Below, piece after piece: positions 24,812 through 39,050 of a DNA stretch of 64,000 nucleotides. The stretch spans positions 4,170,980-4,234,979 of the forward strand of contig VYZB01000024.1 of assembly GCA_013397455.1 (NCBI GenBank), given 5' to 3'. Below the pieces are notes generated by a model, which was given only the letters and a program-made list of their open reading frames with translations, was not told the DNA's origin and searched no databases. The stretch comes from Crotophaga sulcirostris (lineage: Eukaryota > Chordata > Aves > Cuculiformes > Crotophagidae). The first letter of the stretch is position 1, and each line of letters starts with the position of its first letter. The translations under genes and the position numbers were made by a program.

Positions 24812-27800
24812 AACTGCAATAAATAAAGCATATAGTTTTGAAGGACAGATACCAATAAATCACAGATAACAATGATACAGTAGGGAGGATGCAGTTAAAA
24901 CTTTGCAGCATCCAATCTTTGATATTAAATAAAGTTGAACTAAAGGAGAGGCAATTGGTTGTGATTCACTGTTGTTCATTGCTACAATAATGAAAGGCAA
25001 AGGGCCAGGTGGACGGACCCTTTGGAAGGTGTCTCATAAGCCTCAGTCCTGTCATGCAAACTGAAACATCTTTGGGTTTCAAAAGGACACTTTTATTAAG
25101 TTATGCAGGTGAATAATATGCACTACGCAACACATCCATCATGCTTGTTGCTTCCTGAATAATCTTATGAGCTGATGGAATTGCCTCTCCCAGGAAGGAG
25201 GGCACTGTGGCAGCTGTAAGCTGGGGAGATCTGGTGTTTGGCTATTGGAGTATTAGACCAGAACTTTGGGAGACGTAGCTCAGCTGGACTAAGACTATCT
25301 GTGCTAAGAAGTCTATTTCTGCAAGCTACTGAGTATCTCTTCTAACATACTGGGCACAAACAGTTTCCCTGGTATGCACAGAAGTTTTATGGGTGTGGAA
25401 AGTTTCATCATCTGATACAGAGTCTCAAGCCATCTGCAGTTAAGTACTACAGTTGAAATTAAAGATGGGGCATCACTTTGAAGTTCTACGATGACACCAC
25501 TGTCTTAGCACACAGGCTGGCCTAGCCTGGTGTGAGCAATGCTCAAGGAACAGTCTGTCTTTGTGCCCCATGGCTAGGACTTCTGGAAACACAGCTGCTC
25601 TTTGCATGGAGATCAGCTGAGCTGTTCTATCATTCCTTCAAAGACATATGGCCCTTCATCCTATGAAAGATGAATGGTGTTGTGGGATGCTGCTGGAATG
25701 CTATCACTAGCTGACAGGTTTATCTTGCGTCCTCCTGGCAGCAAGAGAGTTGTCAGCCTCGGGCATACTCAGCAGGACTTGAGTGGAAAAGTCCCATTAA
25801 ATGTGAGTCACGGTCTGTGTGTGAAATTAGTAGTAAGGACAAAATAAACACTGAAGAAATACAAAAGTGCACAGCGCTGGAGATACGCTGTTACCTTGTC
25901 ACTGTTCTTTGCAGAGCTTTCAGGGGAATAAGATATAAATAATTGTTTTGGAAGATGAACAGGAGATTCATTTTTTAAGGGAAATATAACATTGCATCCA
26001 TTTATACCCAAGATGATGGAGCTGGCTGAAAACATGCCATCTCTAGGGGCTTGCACATTTCTTCTGTGGCAGGCAGAGAAATTCTTAGGAAAGAGAGGGC
26101 TTAGCTAAGGTGGTTCAAAGTTAACAGTAACCGTTGCTGAAATAACTGACTTTCTCATTGAAGAAATTACACAAACCTGGTCAGAAACTGAGGAAAATGC
26201 TGAGTCAAAGACCCAACTCTTCCAATGCCTGCAAGCTCAGCCGCGAGTGGAGTTATCTCTGCTGGGGGTGGCACATTGCTGTGCCTGTGCTTCCAGAGCA
26301 GAGCCAAAGCCACTGTCCCCAACGAACACAGAGGAAGATGCTGCCAGGTCTCTTTGGTTTGCAACATGAGCTTGTTATGTGAAAAGAAATGCCTTGTGGA
26401 AAGCAGCCAAAATACCAGAAGGCTATGGGCAGTGGTCCTGAGGCCAGGTGGCTACTCTGTTGGCATAGCTTTTCTTCTGACCCCAGGAGCAGGAGTCCTA
26501 CCCTAGACAGCTCAGCCTGCACAGCTGCAGCTGGCACTGAGGACCACTGACAGTAGTCAACCCCAGGTCACATCAGCTCATTCCACAGATCCTGTAGTGT
26601 GGCTACATCCCTTGGTTTGTATTTGCTCAGTGCTAGGTGCTCCCAAGCCACATCGTAAGTTCCAAGCTCTGTCTGTCCTCTGTGTCCCACGTGTGCCATT
26701 GGGTGTTGTGCTCAGTCATGGTACAGGATAGCATCCTCTGCCCTTGGGGCAGATAGAGCTTTCTGTGTGGTGTTTCTGAGAGTACAAAGCCTTAGGACTT
26801 CCTGAATAAAATCTCATTTAAACTGCATCATGATTTTCAGAAAGATATCTCATTCTGACTAAAGAAATTACCAGTGGATTGCTCTCCCCTAGGAAATCAC
26901 TGCAATGGTGAGTTACCATCACTAATAAAAAAAATGCATTTAGTCTCACTTCTGCATCTAGCTGTCAGCTTCTACATCCTTGGCTATTTCAAAATATTGA
27001 GAAAAAGACTTTTCTTATCTGTGCTACAGGAACTTTTTAAAAAAGACCACTTTCAGTCTTGTAATTTTTACTGTCTTTTCTCTTTCTTCTGTTCTATTTA
27101 TTAGCATGTTTATTAAACAGAGGATATTAAAGTTAATACAGCCTCAATGCTTATTTCCCACAATCAGTTTTACAGGAGCATGCATGGACACCATTATTTT
27201 CCGAAAAGAGCTACAGGGACACATGATTCCCATCAGTTCCGTAACAGTTTGATGTACATTAAAGGATACAGTACCATGCCTTTTCGATTCTATTTCTTTA
27301 TCTGAAACTTCCTCATACTCAGAAGAGCTATCCATATACAGAGAAGATTTCTGTTCTGCTTTCTCATGCCATAATAAATAAAATTCGGCATTTACATGAA
27401 CTGACTGCTTTTTTATTTCATTTTATTTCTTTGTGATTTTCCTACAAACACTCTCCTTTGAATAAAAATGTTTATCTTGTGCAAGGTGGTGTTTGTAGCA
27501 TATCAAATGAAGAGGAAAATCATTTGGGGCTCATATATCAGGAGCCTTGCCACATAAAAGAACACATCATCATGGATTTTCTACTTTTACTGCTAGCAAA
27601 ACATTATGATTTTTAACCAGTCTTAGAGCATCTTTCATTCATAGATTTATGATGTTTTTCCCTACACTAAGAATCCAAATTAAGTAAAAGCCAAGGCTCC
27701 TGAGAAAGCCTGTTCACAAAAGAACCCCATCTCCTCTGCAGAAGCTGCCCTGATTCACTCTCAGCCCTGCAGGGAACCAAGGGCTGCTCTGACTTCGGAA

Positions 27801-30314
27801 TTGTATTTTATTAGTTCCACCAGAAGAAAAGATTCTGTAATGATAAAAAGGCTGATGCTACGCTATACTAAAGGAAGCAGGAAAAAAAAACACAGGAATT
27901 GTTTGAGTGAGCATTATAGAATTTATGTAAATGTTAAAGGAAAATGAATTCTGACTTACAACTCAAATCATTACAATTTTTCTTATGAAAAGCTCACACT
28001 TCAAAATATAAAAAGTATATGAAATTCTAGAAATACCACATAGCATTATGACAAAGAGAGTAATTTCAACCTTATGCACTATTTAGTGCTGTCAGTTGTA
28101 CAACAGGACATTTAGGTTCTGATTCTTAATATTGCTGGATTTACAGCTTCACCATTATACATAAACTTTCTGCTTAATTTACAGAAATGCAGACATAGCA
28201 ACTTGGAAAACAACACTGATTTCAAAATAATTACGTCAGGGAACCAAGAATGCAATTGTTTTTTCCTGCAAATTGAGTCTGAGTCTATTGCTCTCCCCAA
28301 CAAGTGTGATTTTACAAAAACTCCCTTGAGTTGTGCTACCATCGACAAAACGTAGCTCTGAAAACTCCTTGCCACAAAGTTTGTCCTCTTTCTGTTTGTT
28401 CATTGCAGTTATAAGGAAGGCTCTTTCTGTGCTTGTCCTAACAAATGAACAATGAAAGTTGTAATAAGATTTTGGGGAAATGCTTTTAGCATCTGGGGTT
28501 TTTTCTTACCTATTTCTTCCTTTTTTCTTGTTTTTATTTCCAGATTCCCATTTATTTCACGTAATTAGGTATCATACAGCTTTCTGGGAAATATTGACAT
28601 CTGTTCATAGGCACTTGTTTCAGAACAAACAGAAATTCTACTTGGTCTGTGCTTGCAACTCTTTTACATTTTATTTCTGGTATCACTTGAGCAAACAGAT
28701 CACACTAATCCTTATGTCTGTAGAAAATCCAACCTTAGCTTAATTATGTGCTACAAATAAATTTAAAAAAGCATATGTGGAAACAAAATTTCAAAATCTG
28801 CAGTTTGTTAGTTAGGTAAAACATGTATGTTTGTTCCTCTTCCCTAATGCCTCACTGTAATAAGATTTGGCTTGGCAAAGTACGTAATACATTTAAGGAG
28901 GAGAGGTCTCACATCCAAAATTGAGCTTATGCTAGATTGCTTTGCTGGCTTCTAAATTATATTAAAATAAGCCCCAAATATTATTGTAACGTCTCATCCA
29001 TCTTTCGTCTATGCTTAACATGATTATTATAGGTATATATTAGTCATATGAAGAAATTAAGATTCAGGACAAAAGTTATGTCTTCTGTCTTGTTCTAAGG
29101 CACAGAGGACTGAGACATCATTTCAAGTCTCATCCTGCAGTTCCCACTTTATGATATAAAAAATCTGTCCATATATTCTACACAAAAACCCCACACTAAG
29201 TGTTCTCTATGCCTTCAAAATGTGTTTTACTAGAGGCAGAAATGCTGTATAAATGTTACAAAATATAACACAGCAGGAGAGAGAACATTTATACGGATAA
29301 GTTACAGCTGGGGTATAACTTTGTGTTTGTACAAACTTTTTTTCCCTTAAACAACTGTGGTTACAGACATTTCTATTCTTACCCTGGGAAAGATATTCCA
29401 CAAGAGTGAGGAAACTGTCTTTTTTGCCAGCTTGCATAGTTATTTTATTTATTTCCCACCTGTTTTGCCTTTCCAGAGCACCGGTGCCAGGACGATGCTG
29501 TGGCGGTGGCCCCTGGCACAAGCCTGCTCAGCTCTGACTCTGCTCATCTTGTCTACTCAAGGAGCTCATGGCCCATTAGGGGGCTTAAGTGACCAGGACC
29601 CCTACATGTTTTGTGTCTTTTGGTCACTTTTAACATTTTCCTGCAGGTCTCTGTGACGGGATCTGTAGACATGTCGGTCTGTGAACAGCAAACTCAATGC
29701 ATTTGCTGCAGCTGTGATGTACTGTCCACATGGAGCGGACGTATTCAGTGCATCAAGATCTCCATTTAATTGGATCTGGTTTTCCAGAACATCAATTTCT
29801 CTATTGATCTTGGTAGCCCTCATTGTCATAACATTTTAACATCACCTTTTAATGCATATTAGCAATCAAATTTCCTGTACAAATAATCCTAGCAGAGACC
29901 ATCCATTCTTCCACTGCTGGGAAAGGCAGCACAGTCCTCCTCTGATTATATTTTCCTGATGCAAATGCAGAGGCACAATCTTTAAGGAAAACATAATTTG
30001 ACTCTCTGTGGTGTTTTGTCATGGATCTGTACAGGGGAACCATTGTTAATTGTTTTTTAGTTTTTTTTTTTAATAAGACAAAAAACTCAATTTTTTTTCA
30101 TCACAGGTTTTACTAAAGCCCAAGGAGTCACTCCTAGGAAATTGAAGAACGGTTATGATTTATGTCTTTCATGCAAGATATCTCTGAGTAGCTCAGATAG
30201 CACCATACAGCCTTTTGGCCCCTCTAGAAGCTAGATCCTGCATGTGGCACAGCAGGCAGGGCAAACGTAGGCAGGGTAAGAATGCTCCTTCTGCTGCGCA
30301 CAGTCACTGTCACT

Positions 30315-30357
30315 TATAGTCTATAACACATATATAGTCTATATCTATATCTATATT
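30315..30357 (+). repeat. Short TATA/TATATC simple repeat
   Basis: The 11-mer TATAGTCTATA occurs twice and is followed by three TATATC-like units. A short, imperfect microsatellite. Confidence 0.7.
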
Positions 30358-32301
30358 GCATCTAACGGGAGAGACAAAACTGCTGCAGTGATGCTTTCCT
30401 CAGCTTCATCCAAGGCAAGAATTCACATCTAAAGCAACAACATGCTGAAATACATTGTCTTCAGGCATGTATCTCACAAATAGCTGTGATTGTTTCAGAG
30501 GGTTCGATATTTTACAGAACCAAGTCCTAGAGCATTAAGACTTCATACAAGAAAAAGTGACAATTCCAGGAGCCCATTTTACATCATAATATTCTCCAAG
30601 CTGAGCCAAACCAAACTGTAGAAATGAGATCTAGAAGTATTATCTCTTGGTTCCACTCCTGTTTCTGAAGCCCAGAATGCCTGCTTTCACTATCAAGGAA
30701 ACAGAAAGAGAATACCCAAATTTCCCTTTAAATCACAATCCTTAAACAATGATAGATATCTAAAACCACAGCTGAGAACTTTGAATTTCCCAGCAGATGT
30801 CAATGAGAGGAAGTGTTGGGATCATATAGACAGATATTTAACTTCTTTGCAATGTGTATTATGGAAAATTGCTACTGGACTTCAAACTTCACATAGTAAT
30901 AGACACCAAGAGATACTGTTTTTTTTTCCAAAGAGGATTTCCTCTATGCTCATAGAAAAGCATAAACACAATAAGGCATCTAAAATAATTTGTCATTTCG
31001 GAAAATTTAGAATTAAGTATTTATATCCTTAAAGAAGGTTGCACTTAGAAGAAATCTGAATTAAACACATATTTTTAAAACTTTCTTAGTTTTCTTCCTT
31101 TTTTTTAATGTGTAACTTCATTTTACCTGTAACTGTGAATATGGGAAGACAAGTTCACTATAAGATATCTCATAGTAAAGACATCTGAGAGTCATTCAGG
31201 AAAACACAATAGCACTATATTTATAATAAACTCAGTACACTGTACAGCTCAACAAACAGGCATCAGACCTTTAGGAGCACAATAATTACATGGATCCTAA
31301 TTAATTTATTCATATAAAATTAAATAGAGGAATACTTTACATATAGATCTTTTTTTCCTCACTCATGTACCATTCTGCCATATTTTGCTTCTGCAAAGCA
31401 TATTTATTTTAGCAGCATCATTAAGCAATCTTCTGGAATTAAATCCAACAAAATAGCATAATGCATTTGTCCAAAGGAAGGCTGTAGCCTTCCAGTAGGC
31501 TTAATTCACACTTGATTTCATTGAAAGTAATAGATATACCAATCAGTTGACAAGTTAGATACATTATTCTGTTTACATTTTTAACCTCAGAAATACCTTT
31601 AATCATTTTTTTGTGTGCATATGCTTCATGAGAGGTATAAATCCCATGCTTGAAGTCCTGCTATTTCATGGGGTTAAACAGAATAAATCATGATAAATCC
31701 TACATCAAGCAATGGTGATATACCTTGCTATAGCAATCTTTACCCTCTCAAGAAATGTGGGAAAAACCCAGATACAAACCCATAGGATTCGAATGAGGGA
31801 TGCTGCAAGTCACCCAGGGGTGCATGTGATGAGGGCAGCCTCACTGACTGGCACAGGGAATGGGGCGATGTGTGCCACAGGCGCCAAGCTGCAGCCTTGG
31901 CAGCCTCAGCACAAACAAGACAAATGTATGGGAGAGAAGCTCCATCAACAGGAGCTCTACCATGAGCTTTGCAGAAGGTAGATTTTTGCCCCTAAAATAG
32001 CTGAAAAATGCATGCACTAGGTTTTTGATTTCTGAAGTAGGAACTGATGTTTGACATTAAATAGTTCATAATACAGATGGTGTTACATATTTTGATTGGA
32101 TTCTGTACTGGTTTTGGTCTGGAAACACTGTTTTTTCTTGACTTAAATATAAATTAATGACAATATTGTTGGATGAGAGCAATTCTAAGTTCAGTCAGAA
32201 CTAAATGCATTTAAGTTTTTAACTGATAAAATTATAAATTTTTAAGTTTAGTATTTTTTTTCTTACATGACAACTAATAATGGACATGTACAGTTCCTCC
32301 T

Positions 32302-32317
32302 CCCCCCCCAAAAAAAA
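32302..32317 (+). repeat. C8A8 homopolymer junction
   Basis: Eight C are followed directly by eight A. Base calls and run lengths here may be less reliable. Confidence 0.85.
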
Positions 32318-35300
32318 TCAGTATTTATAATACGTTCTAAGCTCTGCATTTTAGAACTGTTCATGTAATAGCCTCTAAAGTGTAGCTTAACCTCTACAGC
32401 TGCAGCAAGTCAGATACGTCTTTCAAAAGATGTGAACAGGCCTGATCCACAGCCCTCTGAGAAATATGCTGGGTAGGGGATCCATAGACCTTGTGCAGAG
32501 CCAGGAACTATGTAGAAATGTAAAATTCATCTTTTATATTCCGCCTCAATCTTGAAATACACCTTTTCATCTCACTGTGGCCTGCAGCAATTGTTTCCAC
32601 ATCAGCCTTAGAAGAACAGGCTTGTATGGGAAAGTGGGCCCTGGATGAGGACTTTGGGAGAACTGAACTTAAATATACCTGTCATGATCACAGAGGAGCA
32701 AAGATGAAACAGTCATTCCAACCAGCAACCAGAAAGAATCACACCAAAGAAAATGTGCTCTAGGTACACATTGACTGTGGAGACGGGTTTCCATATACCA
32801 TGCCAAAGCTGCCAAGTTTTGGAGGAAGGGATTGTGCTGTGCCCTCTGCCTACCGACTCAAATACTTCAAATGCACAGTAGAAGAACGGGAAACATTTGA
32901 ACTACAAACATAAGGATGGCAACTGAAATTTAATAAATTACAAGTGCACACAAAAGTTTGATGTTTAGTAAAGCAATCTGCGGGTTCTCTCAGCTTGGAA
33001 GGCCTTCTACTAAGGGAGGAAGGGAGACGGCACTTGGCCTGTCTGGTTTTGCTTTGGGCTCTTACTGTCTCCCTTCTTGATCTCTAGGGAGAAGAAAACT
33101 GCTTTACATTCAGTCTAATCACAAAAAAAGCCTATGATTCTATAATTTGAAAAGCATTTTACTCATGTAATCTCTCCACCAAGGGCCCAGTGTGGGCTTG
33201 CTGCGTGGCAAACGTGTTGATATTGAAACCTTGTTAAGCAGGAACTGTGAGGAAAATCTCCACTCAAATCACACATATGTTTACAGAGATGATCCTGACG
33301 ATTACTCCTTACCACAGCTACTTTGCTACATCTTGCAATCTCCTGATCTCTTGTTAATGCAATTTAACTCCAGTCATTCTTATTCACACATGTGGAGTAT
33401 TTGTGAATAGACTGATTAGCACGACAATTTCACCTGACAGTTTGTCGCTTTGTGGAAAGTCGTTTTCTGTCAAAAGGAAATAAATTATATTCTTCATAAC
33501 CCATAATAAGTAAAAGTTTAAAGAAGCTGATAATAGGGATTGCAGTAATGAAATCATAGACATAAACAAATGAGAAATAAAAACCAATAATTTCTGCACC
33601 AGCTGTGTTCTACCTACAAGCTTATTTACAAAAACAAATTTACCTGTCAGTGGGCAAAAACAGACCATGTAAATTCTGCTTAGCACTGCAGATTTGTGTC
33701 AGAGATGTGTCTTTATAGGAATGAATAGAGACTCTCAAACACAGATTTTCTGGTGACATCAAAAAGATCAAAGACCGCTTTTCCTCTCCTCCTCCCTAAA
33801 TCTTGCCCAGTTCAGCACATGTTCTGTGTCAGTTGACACAGGAAAATCTGGGAAAACAGTGCAGTTCCCCGCCATCTCCATCACCCCCTGACTGCACCTG
33901 CTATGCTTCTGCAGGACACAGACAGACACACTCTAACTTGGTTAATGGCCCAAGCAACAATGATGGTACAGAGCTGTGTTCCAGAGCTGATGTTGCACCA
34001 TCACTTGTTCACATGCCCAGTTTGGCCATATTTATTTTAAAGCTATATATTGTTTAGTGTTGTGTTGGTATTTGGGCTAGCAGAGAGTATAGATCAGCTT
34101 TTTTCATTAACAATGGCAAGGATAAAGGACTTGCACTAACTGTGAACACCCAGAAATTGTTTATTTTCTCTTCAGATGTTCACTGTGAGGTATAATTCAG
34201 CAGAAGTTGTCGGATCAGCTGGAAACAGATTGCTTGATTCTGTTAGGAAAGATTTCTGTAGGTTTCCTTAATTCCTACTCTGCCTTAGAATAAGTGTTTC
34301 TTTAGGAAAAAAAGATCTGTTAAAAATCAGAGACAACACCTGGGTAAGTTTGATTGGACACAAAGAGCTACTGTATTACTGGATTTAAACACTTGTGTCA
34401 CAAAGTTACTGCTATCTTTGAAAAAGAATTAGTCTCTTCTTAAATTCCAATATAAAAAAATTACTCGACTGAGTGCAAAGGCAGATGACGTTAGCTGCCC
34501 TGTAAACCCATTGAAATTAAGGTGAGAGTCATTGCTGTGTTGGGCTTGACATGATACTGGAAGAACTCAGCTAAACGCACACCCTTGGCATTAAAAAGGG
34601 AGCTAGGTGAGACATCCCACCAAAGCCTTTAAATGTGGCAGCAGAGCTGAGGTCTGACACCCTGAACTATCCCAGAGCGACAGGAACAGCAGTGGAGGGG
34701 TGCGATTCATGGCAACTTCTCTTCTTGGCACTGCCCCAGGACAGAGAAACAGCTCTTTGGTGGTGAGCACACAGCTGTGATTCCTCATGCTCCCTGGAGC
34801 TGATGAGCTTTCTGTCTCAGTGCTGAAGTTTTAACTGAGTACTGCTTGCTCCACAGGACACTGCTGGACCTCCTCCCAGCCCTGCTGGCTCCTGTCCCTG
34901 GGTATTCTAGAGGTCTCTGTGCCCGTCATGGATCTATTCTGTAACATCTCATTCTGTAGCATTTGCACTGACCTCTGTCCTCTCTGGAAACTCCAGGTAT
35001 TATGGAGCTGCTGGCTCCCTAGGGATTACATTTTGCTCCTCTCTGCTTTGTATATCTAAATCACCGACAGAAAGCAGCCCAGCCTGGAGAGGGAGAGACT
35101 GAAGCAAACAGCTTTTGTGTAATGATAAAAGTAAAAAAGAGAAAGAGTCTGTGAGCAGCTTGACAGCTGCAATTGCTCACAAAATAGATTTTTTTCCTAT
35201 TCATTTTTCTTTCTCTAATATATTCCTAGCACAGGTTATTGCTATTCAATAGTAAGAAGACCAGACTGACTCATTAAATGGAACCACTGTTCATTTTGAA

Positions 35301-35639
35301 TTCTCTGAGCTATGAGAAACAACTTCTTGCCCAAACAAGAACATGCATGGCTGATTTTTCCCTCTCTGTGCAGCACGAGGCAATCAAATGACACGCAAAC
35401 CCCCAAGCCAGTATAGCCCACCATCCTGTTATGTTTGTGTCCCTGAACATTTTTCGTGTACTGGATAATTGATCAGACAGTTGACAACTGGTAGCTGGTT
35501 TGCAAGCTGAAAGCTCACAGGTTGTTTTTGCATTGTTCCTTCCATTCATGTTACGGTGCTTTTGTGAAAAAGATGATCATAGAGCTAAAATTAGTTGGTG
35601 TTTAAGATTCTAGGTAATAATTTCTGTGAGTCTACTTGA

Positions 35640-36465
35640 GCTGTCTGGACTGTCCTGCAGAGATGTGGTCACCCCGCCCTAAAGTACCAGCAGCAGTGCC
35701 ACACGGGGCTCAGCTGGGTGGGTTGATGGACCAAGATCTTAAATGTCTCTGCCAGGGAGCAGAAAGCAGGGAGAAAGATTGCTCTCCCTCCCTGCCTGCT
35801 TACTACAGTCTTCTTGATGCACTCCAGGATACCATTGGCCTTCTTGATCACAAGGGCACACTGTTGCCTCATTACCAACTTGTTGTCTACCAGGACTCTG
35901 AGGTTCTCTCCGCAGAGCTGCTTTCCAGCTGGTCAACTCCTAACCTGTATCGGCGCAGGTGGGACTTCCCCTCAAGGAGCAGAACCCTACATTTGCCTTT
36001 GTTGAGCTGAGTTAAGTTCCCCTTCACTCAACTCTCTAGCCTATTCGGGTCTCATTGAATGGCAGCACAGCCTTCCAGTGTATCAGCCACTCCTCCTCAT
36101 TTTGTATCATCAGCAAACTTGCTGAGGATACACTCTGTCCCCTCATGCAGGTCACTGATGAATATGTTGAACAAGACTGCAATGAGTACTGACCCCTGGG
36201 GAACACACTGCTGGCCACAGGATTCCAACTGGACTCTGCATCACTGATCACAACCCTCTGAGTTCTGTCAACCAGCCAGTTCTGAATTGATCCCACTGCC
36301 CACTCATCTAACCCACACTTACTAAACTCACCTATGAGGATGTTGTGGGACACAGCGTCAAAGGTCTTGCTAAAGCCAAAGCAGACAGCATCCATCGCTC
36401 TCCTCTTGTCTTCTGAGCCGGTCATGACTGCAGGCTATTAGACTGGTCAAGCATGATTAAACTAT
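35640..36465 (-). mobile_element. CR1 LINE fragment with reverse-transcriptase remnants, minus strand
   Basis: Read on the minus strand from about 36465, this is the RT and downstream part of CR1 ORF2. An open stretch from 36425 includes FSKTFDAVSHNIL (about 36374-36336), the first catalytic block of the CR1 RT, and then NWLVDRTQRVVIS. The second catalytic block ([12 protein letters not shown] at 36106-36117) is present but in another frame, and a TGA follows it at once, so there is at least one frameshift and one stop. Further on, CALVIKKANGILECIKKTV (about 35855-35800) is the conserved C-terminal CR1 segment. The 5' edge retains 'ggtcaagcatgatt' near 36448. The 3' side decays between about 35740 and 35640, and the CR1 terminus is missing. 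The copy cannot move. Confidence 0.92.
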
Positions 36466-39042
36466 TCTGGAGCACAGTTTCCTCATTACAGAGATATCCT
36501 CTCTGCTGTGTTTGAAATTGAGAGAAAATTGCAAGTTAGCAAAAGAAGTTAAAACAAAACTGCTCTGCAGTATGTATCTTTATATTTCCAGAAAGATTCA
36601 GGTAGAGAAGAGCAGCTTTTCCTGTCTTTCCTCTTCATGCCTTTAAAAACAGAAAGTTTGATACTGTTGCTTCCGTTCCTAGGAAAGAAGCACAGGCTGT
36701 TGTATATGTTTTGTGAAGGAATATGGTCAGAAATATTTCATAGACAAAACCTTGAAAGAGTTATCAAAGAACACTATGCTACACACATTTTCTACTATTT
36801 CTTAAACCAATACCCACATGTTTTTTTATTAGGTGGCTCAAAGCTCAATCCTGGCATCCTTGTTAGTGACTACACTTGAGGTGAAAGTGTAGGGGCTGGA
36901 TGGTCTTGACCGATGTCAGACCAAATTAAGAGGTTTGTTCTTGTTTCTTCCTTGACAAACTGAAGAACAACTGTGTCCCAGTCAAAGACAGTGTTGCAAG
37001 TCTGGGTTCTTACCACTTATAAGTCTAATTATTTAGTACCTTGCAAACCCTTACTACACAGAGTTGTCAGTGCTTTCAAAATTTTTTTATATAATTTTGT
37101 AAATATAAAACTAATGATGAAAGTAATTTGACATAAAACATTAATAGAGTCTATGTAAATCCATTCTTATGGCAATATTCATTTAATTGTACAGATTAAA
37201 CTTGCAATAAATTGGTTGCTTTGTACATAATACTTGACATTACCTAGTTTTCCCATAGGGGCTTTAATTAGTTGCATGCATTAGCAACTCTGCCTCTAAG
37301 ACATTTAAAGCAAAGACATTCTGTAGTCTTTGGTGTAGTTTTATACATCTTTGAGCTGTTCAGAGTGCCTTTTTTTTCCAACTCAGGTATTCCTGATTTT
37401 CACCATCAATAACGCTGCTCCAGCCTCTGCCTTGACGAACCAGCAGGAAGCAACATGAGCTCTAGTGAAACAGACAGGACTACTCTAGTCTTACAGTGGC
37501 CAGACACTGATCCTTACTTGCCCTTTTGTGTTTACATACATGTGATTGCTTCTTGATGGAGCTCAGCCGTAATAAGTGCAGAAAGGAGACTGAATTTAGA
37601 ATGTGAAACAGATTGTAAAATTAGATCAGACCGGGGGATCACTTATTGCAATGCCTGAGAATAGGTGGCTTTAGATGCCTTAGGTAGAGATACTAGATGC
37701 TGCCTGCTGTGCTCCCCATCCCCAGAGTCCAGCCTCCCTTCAGCCACACACCACGTCACTGCAGTGTTATGGGGCAGGAGGTGCCACAAGCAGTGAGCAA
37801 AGAGCTTTGTGCGCCGACTGGTCCTATGTGCCCTGTGCAGTTCCCAGCTTTGCTCACATCTTCTTACAGGAACAAGACTAAATCTGTCTGAAGGTAAAGG
37901 ATTCTCATCTGTGAGTTTCCTCCTCTGCCTCCCACCCCCTGTCTAGGCCCATGACAGCCTCAATCTATCATGTTGTGAAGGTTAGTGGAGGTTATGGAAT
38001 GTAATGTGCCCACAGTTTCTCCTAAAATTGAAAAAAAAGTAGGAAGAATTGCAAGTTTAAATCCTTCTCTTTATATCCTCTGCTGCTGAAGAATGATGTG
38101 AAGGAGACATTTGAATTTTTCCAAATTATTTCTCTTTCATTTGGCTGTCCATAAATTCTGTCACTTCTGCTCCCCAACCTGTCTTGCATATAGTGGAATT
38201 ACTTTCAACTGCCTCACATAAGTTTCTCTAAATCTGATTATTACAGAACAATGACCATCAGAAAAGGCAGCTAAGGGTCAACTTTTAACCTACAATCCAT
38301 CTCTGACTTTGGGAGGGTGCTTTACCCTGGTTACAGTCAGTCATTGCTCTTACTTTCACTTAGCATAAAAGGTAATTCTTAAACACATTAATTTTGATTC
38401 CCCAAATTTAAAATGTGGAACATGGAATGTTTCTTAAAATGCAGGTAACACTGAAGTATAAAAATTGCCCTGTGATCCTTGAATCTTTTTCCCTTGAATA
38501 ATTTTATCCTGGTTGGTGTTTCTTCTAAAAGGTTTACAATGCTTGGAAAAAGGAAACACAAAGAGCTAATTGTATGCCAAGAAAGCTTCATGGTCACTTA
38601 TTCTAGCCAATAAAATAATTGATTCAACTTGGCAAGAGCTTCACACTCTAAATTTGCACCCAAAGTGAGTGATTAAGTGCTATGCTTTCCCCTAGACACG
38701 TTGACTTCCAGCTATAGCCAGCAAAATGGTCCATGTTAGCTAGTTAGTAACTCTTTCCCTCAGTGCTCAAGAGGGCTGCATATTACGGTACTGATGACAG
38801 TGCTGCCTGGAGAAACAGGAGTCAAGGGCACTGTAGAGGTGATCCTGGTTGTGCCACTAGCCGAGAGATTCTCAGCCTTGGGGTGGGATTTGCAGAGTCT
38901 GTAAGGGGGTTGGAGGCTTTGGTTGCACTGGGAAGTCACAACACAAGGTGGGTCCCTGCTGCCGTCTCCCAACCTCCTCACCAGATACGGTCATTGTAAG
39001 GGAGATTTGAAATGCCCAGGACAAGGCAGTCCAGTCAGAAAC
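36466..39042. other. Unannotated DNA
   Basis: No gene or transposon recognised. G-rich sequence lies at about 38878-38945, just before the hAT element, where short frames overlap on both strands. Confidence 0.5.
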
Positions 39043-39050
39043 CTGTAAGC

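Larger units (their letters stand above)
20301..35639. other. Unannotated DNA with simple repeats
   Basis: About 15 kb without a confirmed gene. It contains a GA-rich tract (23113-23141), an A-rich run (23918-23942), a probable MIR-like SINE in two parts (24618-24811), a short TATATC array (30315-30357) and a C8A8 run (32302-32317). A short plus-strand open frame starting at 29495 begins with a signal-peptide-like sequence; see findings. No CpG island or long continuous frame was found. Confidence 0.5.

Noticed and set aside
25276..25287. TAGCTCAGCTGG, a perfect tRNA-type box A
   Set aside because: No box B (GGTTCRANTCC) at the right distance and no cloverleaf; an isolated 12-mer match.
29602..30043. 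Two neighbouring minus-strand open frames (29849-30043 and 29602-29829), considered as a broken gene or retrocopy
   Set aside because: No recognisable protein, no poly(A) tail or target duplication, and no good splice sites; the slightly raised CpG count alone is not enough.
31785..31800. ATAGGATTCGAATGAGG, resembling an inverted tRNA T-loop
   Set aside because: No box A partner or acceptor stem on the minus strand.
33128..33146. CCTATGATTCTATAATTTG, resembling a CR1 terminal octamer pair
   Set aside because: No CR1 hairpin region upstream; too short to call.
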